Positions 9,008 to 17,853 of a stretch of 64,000 nucleotides of DNA are shown here, piece after piece. Numbering within the stretch: position 1 is the stretch's first letter; each line of letters opens with the position of its first letter. The position numbers and the translations under genes were made by a program. The notes below the pieces were generated by a model. The model was not told the origin of the DNA. It searched no databases and worked only from the letters and a program-made list of their open reading frames with translations. The stretch is taken from contig JAFXFF010000032.1 in assembly GCA_017520705.1 (NCBI GenBank), positions 19,648-83,647 on the forward strand, in the 5' to 3' direction. The stretch is from Clostridia bacterium (GTDB taxonomy: Bacteria > Bacillota > Clostridia > Oscillospirales > Acutalibacteraceae).

Positions 9008-10897
9008 ATGCTGTTTTTCGATGGTGCCTATGATGTAGCTGTCATCGGCGCCGGTCACGCCGGCATCGAGGCGGGTCTGGCCGCCGCTCGGCTGGGTTGC
9101 AAGACCGCCGTGTTCACCATCAATATGGACTGGGTGGGCAATATGCCCTGCAATCCCTCCATCGGCGGCACGGCGAAGGGCCATCTCGTCCGCGAGATCG
9201 ACGCGCTGGGCGGCGAGATGGGCAAGGCGGCGGACGCCACCTTCCTGCAAAGCCGTATGCTCAACCGCGGCAAAGGCCCTGCGGTCCATTCCCTGCGCGC
9301 CCAGATTGACCGCCGCGACTATTCCGCCTATATGAAAGCGGTTCTGGAAAAAACCGACAACCTGGATTTGAGACAGGGAGAAATTGTGTCCATCGAGAGG
9401 GGAGAGAGTGGGGATTTCCTGCTCACCACCCGTTTGGAGGCGCAATATTCCGCCAAAGCGGTGATCCTCGCCACCGGCACCTTCCTGCGGGGTCGGATTT
9501 TCGTGGGCGACGTGTCCTATGAGGGCGGCCCCGACGGCATGTTTGCCGCCACCGCCCTGACCGACAGCCTGCTGAAACTGGGTATCGCCACCCGCCGCTT
9601 TAAGACGGGCACCCCTGCCCGCGTCAACCGTAGAAGCATTGATTTTACGAATCTGGAACAGCAGGACGGCGAAGAGCCGGTGGTGCCCTTCTCCTTCGAG
9701 ACCACCGAGCCCCTGCACAACACTCTGCCCTGCCATATTACTTGGACGGGGGCAGAAACCAAAGCGGTGATACTGGAAAATCTCCACCGCTCGCCCCTCT
9801 ACGGCGGCAAGATCGAGGGCGTTGGCCCGCGGTATTGCCCCAGCTTTGAGGATAAGGTGGTGCGGTTCGCCGACAAGGAGCGCCATCAGGTGTTTATCGA
9901 GCCCTGCGGCAAAAACACCGACGAAATGTACCTGCAAGGACTGTCCTCCAGCCTGCCGGTGGACGTGCAGATGCAGTTTTTGCGCACCATCCCCGGTCTG
10001 GAGCAGGTGCAGGTGATGCGTCCTGCCTACGCCATCGAGTACGATTGCATCGACCCCCTGCAGTTGGGGATGACGCTGGAATTTATCGATATCCCCGGTC
10101 TGTACGGTGCGGGGCAGTTCAACGGCTCCTCCGGCTATGAGGAGGCCGCCGCCCAAGGCCTGGTGGCCGGTGTCAACGCCGCCTTGAAGATTCAGGGCAA
10201 GGAGCCGATGATCCTCGACCGCGCGTCCAGTTACATCGGTACGCTGATCGACGATCTGACCACCAAGGGGTGCACCGACCCCTATCGTATGATGACCAGC
10301 CGCAGCGAGTACCGCCTCGTCCTGCGGCAGGATAACGCCGATCGCCGCCTGACCCCCATCGGCAGACGAGTTGGTTTGGTAGACGATGTGAGATGGAGCC
10401 GATTCGAAACGCGGCAGGCGGCGTTGGCCGCTGAGCGCAAGCGGCTGGAGAGCGTGGGAGTAGCCCCCTCGGAACAGCTCAATGCGATCCTCGCCGCCTG
10501 CGGCACCAGCCCTGTCACCGACGGCGCGAAAATGATGGATCTCCTCCGCCGTCCGCAGGTGAGCTATGGGGCGCTGGCACCCATCGACCCCACCCGTCCC
10601 GACATCGACCCCGTGGTGGCGGAGCAGTTGGAGGTGGAGGTCAAATACGAGGGCTACATCCGCCGCGAGCAGGCGCAGATCGAGGAGATGCGGCGACTGG
10701 AGAGCCGCCTGCTTCCCCCCGACACCCCCTATGACACCATCCACGGCCTACGAAAAGAGGCGCAGGAAAAATTATCTCGCATCCGCCCCCGCAGCATCGG
10801 TCAGGCCGCCCGCATCAGCGGCGTCAGCCCCGCGGACGTGTCGGTACTCATTGTTTGGAGTCAAAGTAACCCCCAAAGAGGTGACGGAAATGTATGA
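9008..10897 (+). CDS. mnmG: tRNA uridine 5-carboxymethylaminomethyl modification enzyme MnmG
   Basis: FAD protein that, with MnmE (46593-47960), installs the cmnm5 group on wobble uridine of several tRNAs. The N-terminal FAD site is [12 protein letters not shown], followed by [16 protein letters not shown] and the [11 protein letters not shown] segment. The length of 629 residues is normal. The ATG at 9008 follows AAGGAGG; the longer frame starting at 8828 runs through non-coding DNA. The stop overlaps rsmG by eight bases. In many Firmicutes this gene adjoins mnmE; here the two are about 36 kb apart. Confidence 0.97.
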   Translation: MLFFDGAYDVAVIGAGHAGIEAGLAAARLGCKTAVFTINMDWVGNMPCNPSIGGTAKGHLVREIDALGGEMGKAADATFLQSRMLNRGKGPAVHSLRAQIDRRDYSAYMKAVLEKTDNLDLRQGEIVSIERGESGDFLLTTRLEAQYSAKAVILATGTFLRGRIFVGDVSYEGGPDGMFAATALTDSLLKLGIATRRFKTGTPARVNRRSIDFTNLEQQDGEEPVVPFSFETTEPLHNTLPCHITWTGAETKAVILENLHRSPLYGGKIEGVGPRYCPSFEDKVVRFADKERHQVFIEPCGKNTDEMYLQGLSSSLPVDVQMQFLRTIPGLEQVQVMRPAYAIEYDCIDPLQLGMTLEFIDIPGLYGAGQFNGSSGYEEAAAQGLVAGVNAALKIQGKEPMILDRASSYIGTLIDDLTTKGCTDPYRMMTSRSEYRLVLRQDNADRRLTPIGRRVGLVDDVRWSRFETRQAALAAERKRLESVGVAPSEQLNAILAACGTSPVTDGAKMMDLLRRPQVSYGALAPIDPTRPDIDPVVAEQLEVEVKYEGYIRREQAQIEEMRRLESRLLPPDTPYDTIHGLRKEAQEKLSRIRPRSIGQAARISGVSPADVSVLIVWSQSNPQRGDGNV

Positions 10898-11618
10898 CAA
10901 GGATCTATTCGCCCGCGTGGGCAGCCAATACGGTGTAGAGGTCGGCGGCGAGACGCTTGAAAAACTGGATATATACGCCCGCCTGTTGGTGGAGTGGAAT
11001 GAGAAAATGAACCTCACCGCCATCACCGACCCTGTTGGCATCGCGGTGAAGCATTTCGCCGACAGCCTGACGGCGGCGCCGTTGCTGCCCGAGGGTGCCT
11101 TCTCCCTCATCGACGTGGGCACGGGTGCGGGTTTTCCCGGTGTGCCGCTGGCGCTGTACCGCCCCGACTGCAAGCTGACCCTGCTGGACAGCCTCAATAA
11201 GCGGCTGACTTTCCTCGAAACCGTCTGCCGTGAGGTGGGCCTGCCGGTCACCCTCATCCACGCTCGCGCGGAGGAGGGGGGACAGAACCCCGACCTGCGG
11301 GAACGGTACGATGTGGCCTGCGCCCGTGCGGTGGCGGCGTTGCCGACCCTCAGCGAGTATTGCCTGCCCTTTGTCAAGGTAGGCGGTCGCTTCATCGCCC
11401 TCAAGGGCCCCGACGCCGACCGCGAGCTGGAGGATGCCCGCCGCGGCGTGGGTGTGCTGGGCGGCAAGGTGGTGGGAATCACCGCGCTGACCATTCCCTC
11501 GGCTCCCATTGAGGGGGTCGAGCCGATGGAACGGCGTTTGGTGTGCATCGAGAAAATTAAGCACACCCCTGCTACCTATCCCCGTCACGGCTCAAAAATC
11601 AAGAAAAACCCGCTATAA
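10890..11618 (+). CDS. rsmG: 16S rRNA (guanine-N7) methyltransferase RsmG
   Basis: S-adenosylmethionine-dependent methyltransferase that modifies G527 of 16S rRNA (E. coli numbering). The SAM-binding motif I is [14 protein letters not shown] at about residues 75-88, and the family segment [10 protein letters not shown] is near the N-terminus. The ATG at 10890 overlaps the end of mnmG by eight bases and follows AGAGGTGA, so translation is probably coupled. The 242-residue length is normal. A terminator follows. Confidence 0.96.
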   Translation: MYDKDLFARVGSQYGVEVGGETLEKLDIYARLLVEWNEKMNLTAITDPVGIAVKHFADSLTAAPLLPEGAFSLIDVGTGAGFPGVPLALYRPDCKLTLLDSLNKRLTFLETVCREVGLPVTLIHARAEEGGQNPDLRERYDVACARAVAALPTLSEYCLPFVKVGGRFIALKGPDADRELEDARRGVGVLGGKVVGITALTIPSAPIEGVEPMERRLVCIEKIKHTPATYPRHGSKIKKNPL

Positions 11619-11637
11619 TCCGTCAAATATAACAACC

Positions 11638-11675
11638 ATCACCGTAATTTCTGCGAATTACGGTGATTTTCTTTT
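11638..11675 (+). terminator. Terminator after rsmG
   Basis: Stem ATCACCGTAATT / AATTACGGTGAT with a six-base loop, followed by TTTTCTTTTG, 20 bases after the rsmG stop. Confidence 0.85.
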
Positions 11676-11777
11676 GTTTTCTCCGTTTTACGATAGCAAA
11701 ATTGGTTGTTTCCCGACATCGAGAAGCGACAGCGTTTGCGGTGGTGGCGTGGTAGGATAGGAGTAGGAGGCTGTTCG

Positions 11778-11793
11778 TGTTTCACGTGAAACA
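11778..11793. promoter_or_regulatory. parS: parS site 1
   Basis: TGTTTCACGTGAAACA, a perfect 16-base palindrome matching the bacterial chromosomal parS consensus bound by ParB/Spo0J. It lies between rsmG and the Noc-like gene. Confidence 0.95.
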
Positions 11794-12024
11794 CCGGGCG
11801 CTCCGACCTTGTACAGACCGCGAACAAGTGGGCGCCCTTACGAGAATGTCGCTGACGCTCCATTCTCCCAAACAACTGCTCTGTAATTAGAGTTTCTCAC
11901 TAACCCCAATTGAACCTGTAGGGGGCGGCGCCCTCGACGCCCCATTTAAAGGGGATGATGTGGAGAAATAAACCTTATGTGGTTGGTACATTCCTCATTT
12001 CTTATTCAACGAAAGGGTGATTCT
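11794..12024. other. Non-coding stretch with small repeats upstream of the Noc-like gene
   Basis: The rest of the 400-base gap between rsmG and the Noc-like gene. It holds a GTAGGGGGCG-type palindrome (11916-11944) and an ATTCCTCATTTCTTATT-type repeat (11989-12005). I see no gene or clear promoter. Confidence 0.5.
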
Positions 12025-12840
12025 ATGAAAAAATCCCACAAAAAAGGCAAATATCCTGAAAAAGGGGCGGTTTTGCTGATTCCTATCGCCGACATTCGCC
12101 CTAATCCATCCCAGCCGCGGCGGGATTTTCCGCTGGACAGCCTGATGGAGCTGGCCCAGAGCATCAGCGAAAACGGCATTCTCCAGCCGCTCACCATCTC
12201 CATGGAGGGCGGCGAGCCAACTCTGATCGCGGGGGAGAGGCGGCTGCGCGCCGCCCGTATCGCAGGACTGCGGGAGGTCCCCTGCGTGCAGGTGCAGGCG
12301 GAGGCCCGTCAGCGGCAGGTGCTCACCCTGATCGAAAACCTCCAGCGGCAGGATATGAACTGCTTTGAGGAGGCGCAGGGCATCCGCCACCTCATCGACA
12401 GCTTTGAATTGACTCAGTGCGAGGCGGCGCACCAGCTTGGGATGAGCCAATCCGCCGTCGCCAACAAGCTGCGGCTGCTCCGCCTGCCGGAGGATGAGCG
12501 CCGCGCCCTCATCGAGGGCGGCTTCGGGGAGCGTCACGCCCGCGCCCTGCTCCGCCTGACGGATCGCACCCGCCGTCTGCAGGTGATGGAGAAAATGGTG
12601 GCGGACAAGCTAACGGTGGCCCAAACCGAGCGTCTGGTGGAGGAGATACTGGCGGGACGGGTGCGCCGCAAGCCTTCCAAGCCCCTTATTCGGGATGTGC
12701 GGGTGTTTTTTAACACCGTCAACCATGCTCTGTCCATTATGCGCCGCGGCGGCATCCCCGCCGAGAGCACCCAGCGGGAAGAGGGTGACTACATCGAATA
12801 CGTGGTGCGTATCCCCAAGCAAGCAGCAAGTAGGGGGTAG
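12025..12840 (+). CDS. noc: ParB/Noc family nucleoid protein (Noc-like paralogue)
   Basis: ParB-type DNA-binding protein. The N-terminal ParB domain carries the GERRLRAA CTP-binding motif (about residues 70-77) and LIENLQRQDM; the helix-turn-helix includes LGMSQSAVANKLRLL. It follows rsmG and precedes parA-parB, the usual place of noc in Firmicutes, where Noc binds its own sites and blocks division over the nucleoid. A second ParB (15868-16722) adjoins parA and is the better Spo0J candidate. Noc is inferred from position; its specific recognition helix was not checked. The start at 12025 follows GAAAGGGTGA. Confidence 0.8.
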   Translation: MKKSHKKGKYPEKGAVLLIPIADIRPNPSQPRRDFPLDSLMELAQSISENGILQPLTISMEGGEPTLIAGERRLRAARIAGLREVPCVQVQAEARQRQVLTLIENLQRQDMNCFEEAQGIRHLIDSFELTQCEAAHQLGMSQSAVANKLRLLRLPEDERRALIEGGFGERHARALLRLTDRTRRLQVMEKMVADKLTVAQTERLVEEILAGRVRRKPSKPLIRDVRVFFNTVNHALSIMRRGGIPAESTQREEGDYIEYVVRIPKQAASRG

Positions 12841-12884
12841 GAGTTAGGAATGAAGAATGAGGAATGTGACAAGGTGGGATTGCG

Positions 12885-12914
12885 CCTGTAGGGGCGAATT
12901 CTATATCCGCCCGC
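12885..12914. repeat. GTAGGGGCG palindromic repeat beside parS 2
   Basis: CCTGTAGGGGCGAATTC...CCGCCCG, one of the dispersed short palindromes of this window, directly abutting parS site 2. Confidence 0.6.
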
Positions 12915-12930
12915 TGTTTCACGTGAAACA
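12915..12930. promoter_or_regulatory. parS: parS site 2
   Basis: Second perfect TGTTTCACGTGAAACA palindrome, between the Noc-like gene and the tRNA-Arg gene. Confidence 0.95.
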
Positions 12931-12933
12931 TAC

Positions 12934-12970
12934 AAAAAGAGAGCAAGTCTGTGACTTGCTCTCTTTTTTT
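12934..12970. terminator. Bidirectional terminator between noc and tRNA-Arg
   Basis: AGAGAGCAAGT / ACTTGCTCTCT stem flanked by A runs on the left and T runs on the right. It can end the + strand noc transcript and the - strand tRNA transcript, whose CCA end lies immediately next to it. Confidence 0.85.
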
Positions 12971-13045
12971 TGGCACCCTCTGCGAGAATCGAACTCACAA
13001 CTGCCCCTTAGGAGGGGGCTGTTATATCCATTTAACTAAGAGGGC
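12971..13045 (-). tRNA. tRNA-Arg (anticodon CCU)
   Basis: A 75-base cloverleaf on the - strand. The acceptor stem GCCCTCT pairs with AGAGGGT, followed by G and an encoded CCA. The anticodon stem GCCCC/GGGGC encloses loop CTCCTAA, giving anticodon CCT, which reads AGG. The T-loop TTCGATT is closed by a GTGAG/CTCGC stem. A candidate promoter with a perfect TTGACA lies upstream at 13082-13087 (complement), and the terminator lies just downstream. Confidence 0.95.
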
Positions 13046-13058
13046 ATATTTCTATAAT

Positions 13059-13087
13059 AGTTTACCCACATTTTATGCGTTTGTCAA
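13059..13087 (-). promoter_or_regulatory. Candidate promoter of tRNA-Arg
   Basis: On the - strand: -35 TTGACA (13082-13087), a 17-base spacer, and a weak -10 TAAACT (13059-13064), about 14 bases before the tRNA 5' end. Its -35 box is one arm of the inverted repeat at 13081-13116. Confidence 0.55.
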
Positions 13088-13116
13088 TGGGGGAATGCGC
13101 GTATTCCCATTGACAA
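13081..13116. promoter_or_regulatory. Inverted repeat joining two divergent promoters
   Basis: The left arm TTGTCAATGGG and right arm CCCATTGACAA are perfect inverts with a GC-rich middle. Each arm contains the -35 hexamer of one divergent promoter: tRNA-Arg on -, uracil permease on +. The geometry would suit a dimeric regulator, but it may simply be an old duplication of promoter sequence. Confidence 0.55.
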
Positions 13117-13139
13117 TTGCCTATAAAAAAGGATATAAT
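13110..13139 (+). promoter_or_regulatory. Promoter of the uracil permease gene
   Basis: Perfect -35 TTGACA (13110-13115) and perfect -10 TATAAT (13134-13139) with an 18-base spacer, about 45 bases before the permease ATG. Confidence 0.85.
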
Positions 13140-13183
13140 ACCTCTTGATATGGGTGGCAGACACCCGAAAAAGGAGGCACATT

Positions 13184-14758
13184 ATGAAACTGATCTACAA
13201 CGTGCAGGACAAACCCAAATTCCGCGACCTGATTGTATTCGCCATCCAGCAATTGTTGGCCATTATGACCGCCACCCTGGTGGTGCCGGTCATCATCGGC
13301 AACGGTATGAGCCCTGCGGCGGCCCTCGTCGGCGCCGGCGTGGGCACACTGGTGTATTTGCTGTTCACCAAGTTTAAGAGCCCTGTGTTCCTGGGCTCCT
13401 CCTTCGCCTTCATCGGCTCTATGCTAGCCGCCTTTGCAGGCGCTACCACCGTGGCGTTGGGCTATCTGGGCCTGATCATCGGCGCCGTGCTGGCGGGTCT
13501 GGTGTACGTGGTCATCGCCGTTGCCGTCAAGTTTGCCGGCGTCAACTGGCTCAATAAGCTGATGCCTGCCGTGGTTATCGGCCCTACGGTGGCCATCATC
13601 GGCCTCTCTCTGGCGGGTAATGCCGTGGGCGACCTGCAGATGGGCGAGGTCAAGCGGTATTATAACCCCGCCGACTACCAGATCGTTCAGGTGAGCAACG
13701 ATACCATGGAAGTCACCAAACAGGGGGCCTATCTCTTTGATGTCACCAATAATGAGAATGCTGAATTCGTGGTGGTGGATAAGGATGCTAATCTGAAACA
13801 GCCTGTGGCCCCCGAAAAGGTGCACACCAACATCAAGGTGACCGTCAACGAGGATGGCACCAAAACCCTGTATTCCGAGTGTGGCTCGGTGTATGTGGCG
13901 CTGCTCTGCGGCTTGGTGACCCTGGCCGCCACCATGCTGGCCGCCACCTACGGCAAGAAGATGGTCCGTCTGATCCCCTTCATCATCGGTATCCTGTCCG
14001 GCTATGTGCTGGCGGCTCTGTTCACCGTCATTGGCTTTGCCGCCAATGTGGATGCCTTAAAGATTGTGGACTTCTCCTATTTCACCAATCTGACCGCAAA
14101 CGGTATTCAGCTCTCCACCTTCTTCTCGGTGCCCGAGTTCACCTTCCTCACCGCTTTCGGCGGCTTTGGTGAGCTGAGCTGGTCCTACATCGGCACCATC
14201 GCCGTGGCCTATATCCCCGTGGCCTTTGTGGTGTTTGCCGAGCACGTAGCGGATCACAAGAACATCTCCTCCATCATCGAGCACGATCTGCTGGAGGATC
14301 CCGGTCTGTCCCGCACCCTGCTGGGTGACGGCGTGGGCTCGATGGCCGGCGCCTTCTTCGGCGGCTGCCCCAACACCACCTACGGCGAGTCCGTGGGCTG
14401 CGTGGCCATCACCGGTAACGCCTCCGTGGTCACCATCTTCACCGCCGCCGTGTTGGGGATTCTCATTGCGTTTATCAATCCTTTTGTGGCCTTCGTCAAT
14501 ACCATTCCTCCCTGCGTGATGGGCGGCGTGTGTATGGCCCTGTACGGCTTTATCGCCGTGTCGGGCCTCAAGATGGTGCAGAAGGTGGATCTGGAGCAGA
14601 ATAAGAACCTGTTTGTGGTGTCGGTCATCCTCATCGCCGGCATCGGCGGCCTGACCCTGACCTTTGGCAAGGTGTCCGTCACCTCCATCGCCACCGCGCT
14701 GATCCTGGGCATTCTGGCCAATCAGCTGCTGAAAAATGCTCCCAAGGCTGAGGAGTAA
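13184..14758 (+). CDS. uraA: Uracil/xanthine permease (NCS2 family) with a large insert
   Basis: Nucleobase:cation symporter 2 family membrane transporter, most like uracil permease. The N-terminus FAIQQLLAIMTATLVVPVIIG and the conserved GGCPNTTYGESVG substrate motif are present. The length of 524 residues exceeds the usual 420-430. The excess is a polar insert at about residues 150-240, after LAGNAVGDLQ, containing repeated beta-type segments (EVTKQGAYLFDVTN, KVTVNEDGTKTLYS). It falls between membrane helices. A strong promoter lies upstream and AAGGAGG precedes the ATG at 13184. It stands between the Noc-like gene and parA, with no pyrimidine genes near. Confidence 0.88.
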   Translation: MKLIYNVQDKPKFRDLIVFAIQQLLAIMTATLVVPVIIGNGMSPAAALVGAGVGTLVYLLFTKFKSPVFLGSSFAFIGSMLAAFAGATTVALGYLGLIIGAVLAGLVYVVIAVAVKFAGVNWLNKLMPAVVIGPTVAIIGLSLAGNAVGDLQMGEVKRYYNPADYQIVQVSNDTMEVTKQGAYLFDVTNNENAEFVVVDKDANLKQPVAPEKVHTNIKVTVNEDGTKTLYSECGSVYVALLCGLVTLAATMLAATYGKKMVRLIPFIIGILSGYVLAALFTVIGFAANVDALKIVDFSYFTNLTANGIQLSTFFSVPEFTFLTAFGGFGELSWSYIGTIAVAYIPVAFVVFAEHVADHKNISSIIEHDLLEDPGLSRTLLGDGVGSMAGAFFGGCPNTTYGESVGCVAITGNASVVTIFTAAVLGILIAFINPFVAFVNTIPPCVMGGVCMALYGFIAVSGLKMVQKVDLEQNKNLFVVSVILIAGIGGLTLTFGKVSVTSIATALILGILANQLLKNAPKAEE

Positions 14759-14774
14759 GAATACGTCCCTAATA

Positions 14775-14806
14775 TAGGCGGATGCATTGGCATCCGCCTA
14801 TTTTTT
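14775..14806 (+). terminator. Terminator after the uracil permease gene
   Basis: TAGGCGGATG / CATCCGCCTA stem followed by six T, 17 bases after the stop. Confidence 0.9.
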
Positions 14807-14807
14807 A

Positions 14808-14823
14808 TGTTTCACGTGAAACA
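14808..14823. promoter_or_regulatory. parS: parS site 3
   Basis: Third perfect TGTTTCACGTGAAACA, directly after the permease terminator and upstream of the parA promoter. Confidence 0.95.
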
Positions 14824-14878
14824 CAGACTCGGTAGGCGGGGTTTTCCGTAAAAATTCTCTTTTTACAGCGAAAAAGAG

Positions 14879-14907
14879 TTTACAGAGTTCCCATTCTATG
14901 ATAAAAT
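14879..14907 (+). promoter_or_regulatory. Candidate promoter of parA-parB
   Basis: -35 TTTACA (14879-14884), 17-base spacer, -10 TAAAAT (14902-14907), leaving a leader of about 80 bases before the parA ATG. parS 3 lies 56 bases upstream, so ParB spreading could affect this promoter. Confidence 0.65.
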
Positions 14908-14989
14908 CATCTTATAATTAGGTAATTATACGGTTTTTGTCCCAAAGACGGGCAAATACGTGGATTTTCATAGAAATGAGGGACGCATC

Positions 14990-15751
14990 ATGGCAAAGAT
15001 CATGGCGGTGGTCACCCAAAAGGGTGGCGTTGGAAAAACCACCTCGGCGGTGAATATTGCCGCCGCACTGGGCGAAATGGGCAAAACGTGTCTGCTGGTG
15101 GATATCGATCCTCAGGGCAACGCCACCAGTGGTGTGGGCGTGGATAAGCGGCAGGTGAAGAAATCTACCTACGACCTGTTGATGGGGGAGACCGACGGCA
15201 CCGCCGCGGTGATGCAGACCCCCTTCCAAAATCTGTGGATCCTTCCCGCCAGCGTGGACTTGGCCGGCGCAGAGATCGAGATGGTGGACGTCCCTCACCG
15301 CGAAAAGCGGCTGAAGGCGGCCCTCGCCCCCTGCCGTGAGCAGTTCGATTACATCCTCATCGACTGTCCCCCCGCCCTGGGCCTCTTGACCCTCAATGCT
15401 CTGGTGGCGGCGGACACCTTCCTCATCCCCGCCCAGCCGGAATACTATGCGCTAGAGGGTCTGTCCCAGCTGATTGCCACTGTGCGTCAGGTCAAGCGGC
15501 TGTACAACCCCACCCTGGAGCTGGAGGGTGTGCTTTTTACCATGTACGACGGGCGCACCCATCTGACCCAGCAGGTGGTGGCAGAGGTCAAGAAATTCTT
15601 CCCCCGTCGGGTGTACGCCACCGTCATTCCCCGCACGGTGCGTCTGGCGGAGGCCCCCAGCTATGGCAAACCCATCAATTATTACGACAAGAACGGTAAG
15701 GGAAGCAGAGCCTATATGGAGCTGGCAAAGGAGATTTTGGCAAAGCAGTAA
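14990..15751 (+). CDS. parA: Chromosome partitioning ATPase ParA/Soj
   Basis: Deviant Walker-A ATPase of the ParA/Soj/MinD group. The motif KGGVGKTTSAVN is at residues about 11-22, Walker B is DYILIDCPPALG, and the DIDPQGNAT segment is typical. It works with ParB and parS in origin segregation and, in Bacillus, regulates DnaA. The ATG at 14990 gives MAKIMAVVTQKGG, the normal family start; an earlier in-frame GTG at 14960 is less likely. The protein has 253 residues. The parB gene follows after 116 bases containing a palindromic repeat. Confidence 0.95.
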   Translation: MAKIMAVVTQKGGVGKTTSAVNIAAALGEMGKTCLLVDIDPQGNATSGVGVDKRQVKKSTYDLLMGETDGTAAVMQTPFQNLWILPASVDLAGAEIEMVDVPHREKRLKAALAPCREQFDYILIDCPPALGLLTLNALVAADTFLIPAQPEYYALEGLSQLIATVRQVKRLYNPTLELEGVLFTMYDGRTHLTQQVVAEVKKFFPRRVYATVIPRTVRLAEAPSYGKPINYYDKNGKGSRAYMELAKEILAKQ

Positions 15752-15779
15752 GAGGTTACGCAGAGAGGTGCTGTAATAT

Positions 15780-15838
15780 CGTAGGGACGACCATCGATCG
15801 TCCGTTGCTATGCGGACGGGCAATGCCCGTCCCCACAC
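15780..15838. repeat. GTAGGGACG palindromic repeat between parA and parB
   Basis: Two adjacent palindromes, GGGACGACCATCGATCGTCC and GCGGACGGGCAATGCCCGTCC, of the dispersed GTAGGGGCG family. Confidence 0.65.
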
Positions 15839-15867
15839 ATCCCATTTCAGAAGGAGCGATTAAAAAT

Positions 15868-16722
15868 ATGGCTAATAAGATCGGCGGCTTGGGCCGCGGT
15901 TTGGATGCGCTGTTTGCGCAGAATACGCTGGAGGACGGTGTGTCCACCGTCACCCTGCCCCTGGACGAGATCCTCCCCAATCGAGAGCAGCCCCGTAAGC
16001 AGTTTGACGAGGATGCTTTGGCGGATCTGTCCGCCTCCATCGCTCAGCATGGCGTGCTGCAGCCTCTGCTGGTGCGCCCCATGCCCGACGGCAGCTATCA
16101 GCTGGTGGCGGGTGAGCGCCGCTGGCGCGCCAGCCGTATGGCAGGGCTCACCGAGGTGCCCGTGGTCATCCGGGATATGAGCGAGCAGGAATCTGCGGAG
16201 CTGGCGCTCATCGAAAATCTCCAGCGCGAGGACCTCAATCCTATGGAGGAGGCCATCGGCTACCGCACTCTGATGGAGACCTACGGCATGACCCAGGAGC
16301 AGACCGCCCAAGTGGTGAATAAATCCCGCCCTGCGGTGGCCAATGCCCTGCGTCTGCTCCAATTGCCCGAGGCGGTGGCTGAGCTGGTGGCCGGCGGCAA
16401 GCTGGCGGCAGGCCACGCCCGTACCGTGCTGGCCTTTGAGGGGGAGGAGGCGCAGATCGCCGCCGCCACCGCCGCCGTGGATAAGGGCTTGTCCGTGCGC
16501 GAGCTGGAGAAGATGGCGAAGGCCGCCAAGGCCAAACCCCGCACCTCTGCCCAGCCTAAGGTGCGGGACAGCTTCTATGACGAGGTGGCGCTGTCCTTGC
16601 GCGAAGCGTTGGGCCGTCAGGTGAAGGTCACCGTGAGCCCGAAGGGCGGTACCCTGCAGGTGGAGTTCTTCGACGCGGAGGATCTCCGCCATCTTGCCAA
16701 AAAGTTGGCGGAGGAGAACTAA
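15868..16722 (+). CDS. parB: Chromosome partitioning protein ParB/Spo0J
   Basis: ParB CTPase that loads at parS and slides along DNA to organise the origin region. The N-terminus [11 protein letters not shown] is the typical ParA-stimulating peptide. The GERRWRAS motif is at about residues 77-84, [16 protein letters not shown] follows, and the C-terminal dimerisation region ends in a basic/acidic helix. The length of 284 residues is normal. AAGGAG precedes the ATG at 15868. Three parS sites within 4 kb upstream support this as the active ParB. The paralogue at 12025-12840 is the Noc-like copy. Confidence 0.95.
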   Translation: MANKIGGLGRGLDALFAQNTLEDGVSTVTLPLDEILPNREQPRKQFDEDALADLSASIAQHGVLQPLLVRPMPDGSYQLVAGERRWRASRMAGLTEVPVVIRDMSEQESAELALIENLQREDLNPMEEAIGYRTLMETYGMTQEQTAQVVNKSRPAVANALRLLQLPEAVAELVAGGKLAAGHARTVLAFEGEEAQIAAATAAVDKGLSVRELEKMAKAAKAKPRTSAQPKVRDSFYDEVALSLREALGRQVKVTVSPKGGTLQVEFFDAEDLRHLAKKLAEEN

Positions 16723-17083
16723 TCGGATAACCCTTCCACTGGTTTTATCTCGCCAAGAAGTTGGCGGATAACGATTGAAAAATGAACTTTCTTTGGTAAA
16801 AGGAGAAAGGGACAGGTGAGGACATTTGTTCCTACAACGTCGATCTTACTTTGTGTAGAATTTGTAGGGCGGGGGTTTACTCCCGCCGCTATAAAAACCT
16901 CGCACACGGCGGGACCAAGGTCTCGCTGCGGCTCGGTCCACTCGCGGTTCTGACAGTCCGCCGGACTGTCATTCATTGCCGCTCGTGTCGCTTCGCTACC
17001 CCGCCCTGCATTCCGAACCGACGTTGGGCCATTCCTCATTTTTCATTTCTAATCCCTCATTCTATATATACGGAGTGTATATA
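16723..17083. other. Non-coding gap with repeats before the thioesterase gene
   Basis: About 360 bases without a supported gene. It holds a GTAGGGCGGGGG...CCCGCCGC palindrome (16862-16890), smaller palindromes (GACAGTCCGCCGGACTGTC at about 16950-16968) and an ATTCCTCATTTTTCATTTC-type repeat (17031-17064). Frames crossing it are repeat-derived. Confidence 0.6.
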
Positions 17084-17827
17084 ATGAGCAATATTATACT
17101 ACCTGAATATACTATAGAGGTGAAAGTGGCGTCCTTCGACACCGACAGTGCCGATCGGATGCGGCTGTCCGCCGTCCTGCGGTATCAGCAGGAGGCAGGG
17201 GAGCAGCATTTGGGCCCTGCCGGGTTGGGCTGGCGTGACCTCAGCGGTCACGGCATTGCTTTTGTGGCCTCCCGTTGGCACGCGGTCATCCATCGCCTGC
17301 CCCGCTTGGAGGAGACGGTCACCCTCACGACCTGGCACCGCGACCGTAAGGGCCCCCGCTTTTTCCGTTGCTATGAGTGGCGGGATGCCGCCGGCCACGT
17401 CCTCATTGAGGGCGTGATGCAGTTTGCGCTGGTGTCGGTCACCGACCACCGTCTGCTGCGCGGTGACGAGTTTATGGCGCTGGCGCCCCTGCCGGATGCT
17501 ACCCGTGGGGTGGGCTGTGCCGATCCCGGCCGCTTTGCCCTCACCGGGGCCACCGACGCCGGCACCTATACGGTGCGCTGGTCGGACATTGACCGCAACG
17601 GCCATATGAACAACACCCGCTACGCCGACCTTATGTGGGATTTTATGCCGTCCCTATGGCAGGGCTGTGAGCCCAAGGACGTGGAGCTCTACTTTGCCGG
17701 CGAGAGCCGCCAGGGGGACACCCTATCGGTGGTGGTATCCTTGGAAAAGGACGATGAGATCTGTGTGGCGGCGGATACCGACCGCGGACGTACCTTTGCC
17801 GCCAAGATCACCTTGGGTAACCACTGA
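17084..17827 (+). CDS. Acyl-ACP thioesterase family protein
   Basis: Resembles bacterial acyl-ACP thioesterases (FatA/FatB-like), which release fatty acids from acyl carrier protein. It shows two hot-dog repeats: the first begins YTIEVKVASFDTDSADRMRL, the second contains TVRWSDIDRNGHMNNTRYADLMWD, where D, N and H/N residues match the catalytic region of the family. The length of 247 residues is normal. The ATG at 17084 follows CGGAGTG; an earlier in-frame start lies in repeat DNA. The next gene starts 26 bases after its stop, so the two are probably one operon. Confidence 0.88.
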   Translation: MSNIILPEYTIEVKVASFDTDSADRMRLSAVLRYQQEAGEQHLGPAGLGWRDLSGHGIAFVASRWHAVIHRLPRLEETVTLTTWHRDRKGPRFFRCYEWRDAAGHVLIEGVMQFALVSVTDHRLLRGDEFMALAPLPDATRGVGCADPGRFALTGATDAGTYTVRWSDIDRNGHMNNTRYADLMWDFMPSLWQGCEPKDVELYFAGESRQGDTLSVVVSLEKDDEICVAADTDRGRTFAAKITLGNH

Positions 17828-17853
17828 TTCCAACGGTTACGGAGGTGCAAGCA

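Noticed and set aside
11778..14823. CRISPR-like spacing of identical palindromes
   Set aside because: The three identical units are parS sites, far apart and not separated by regular spacers.
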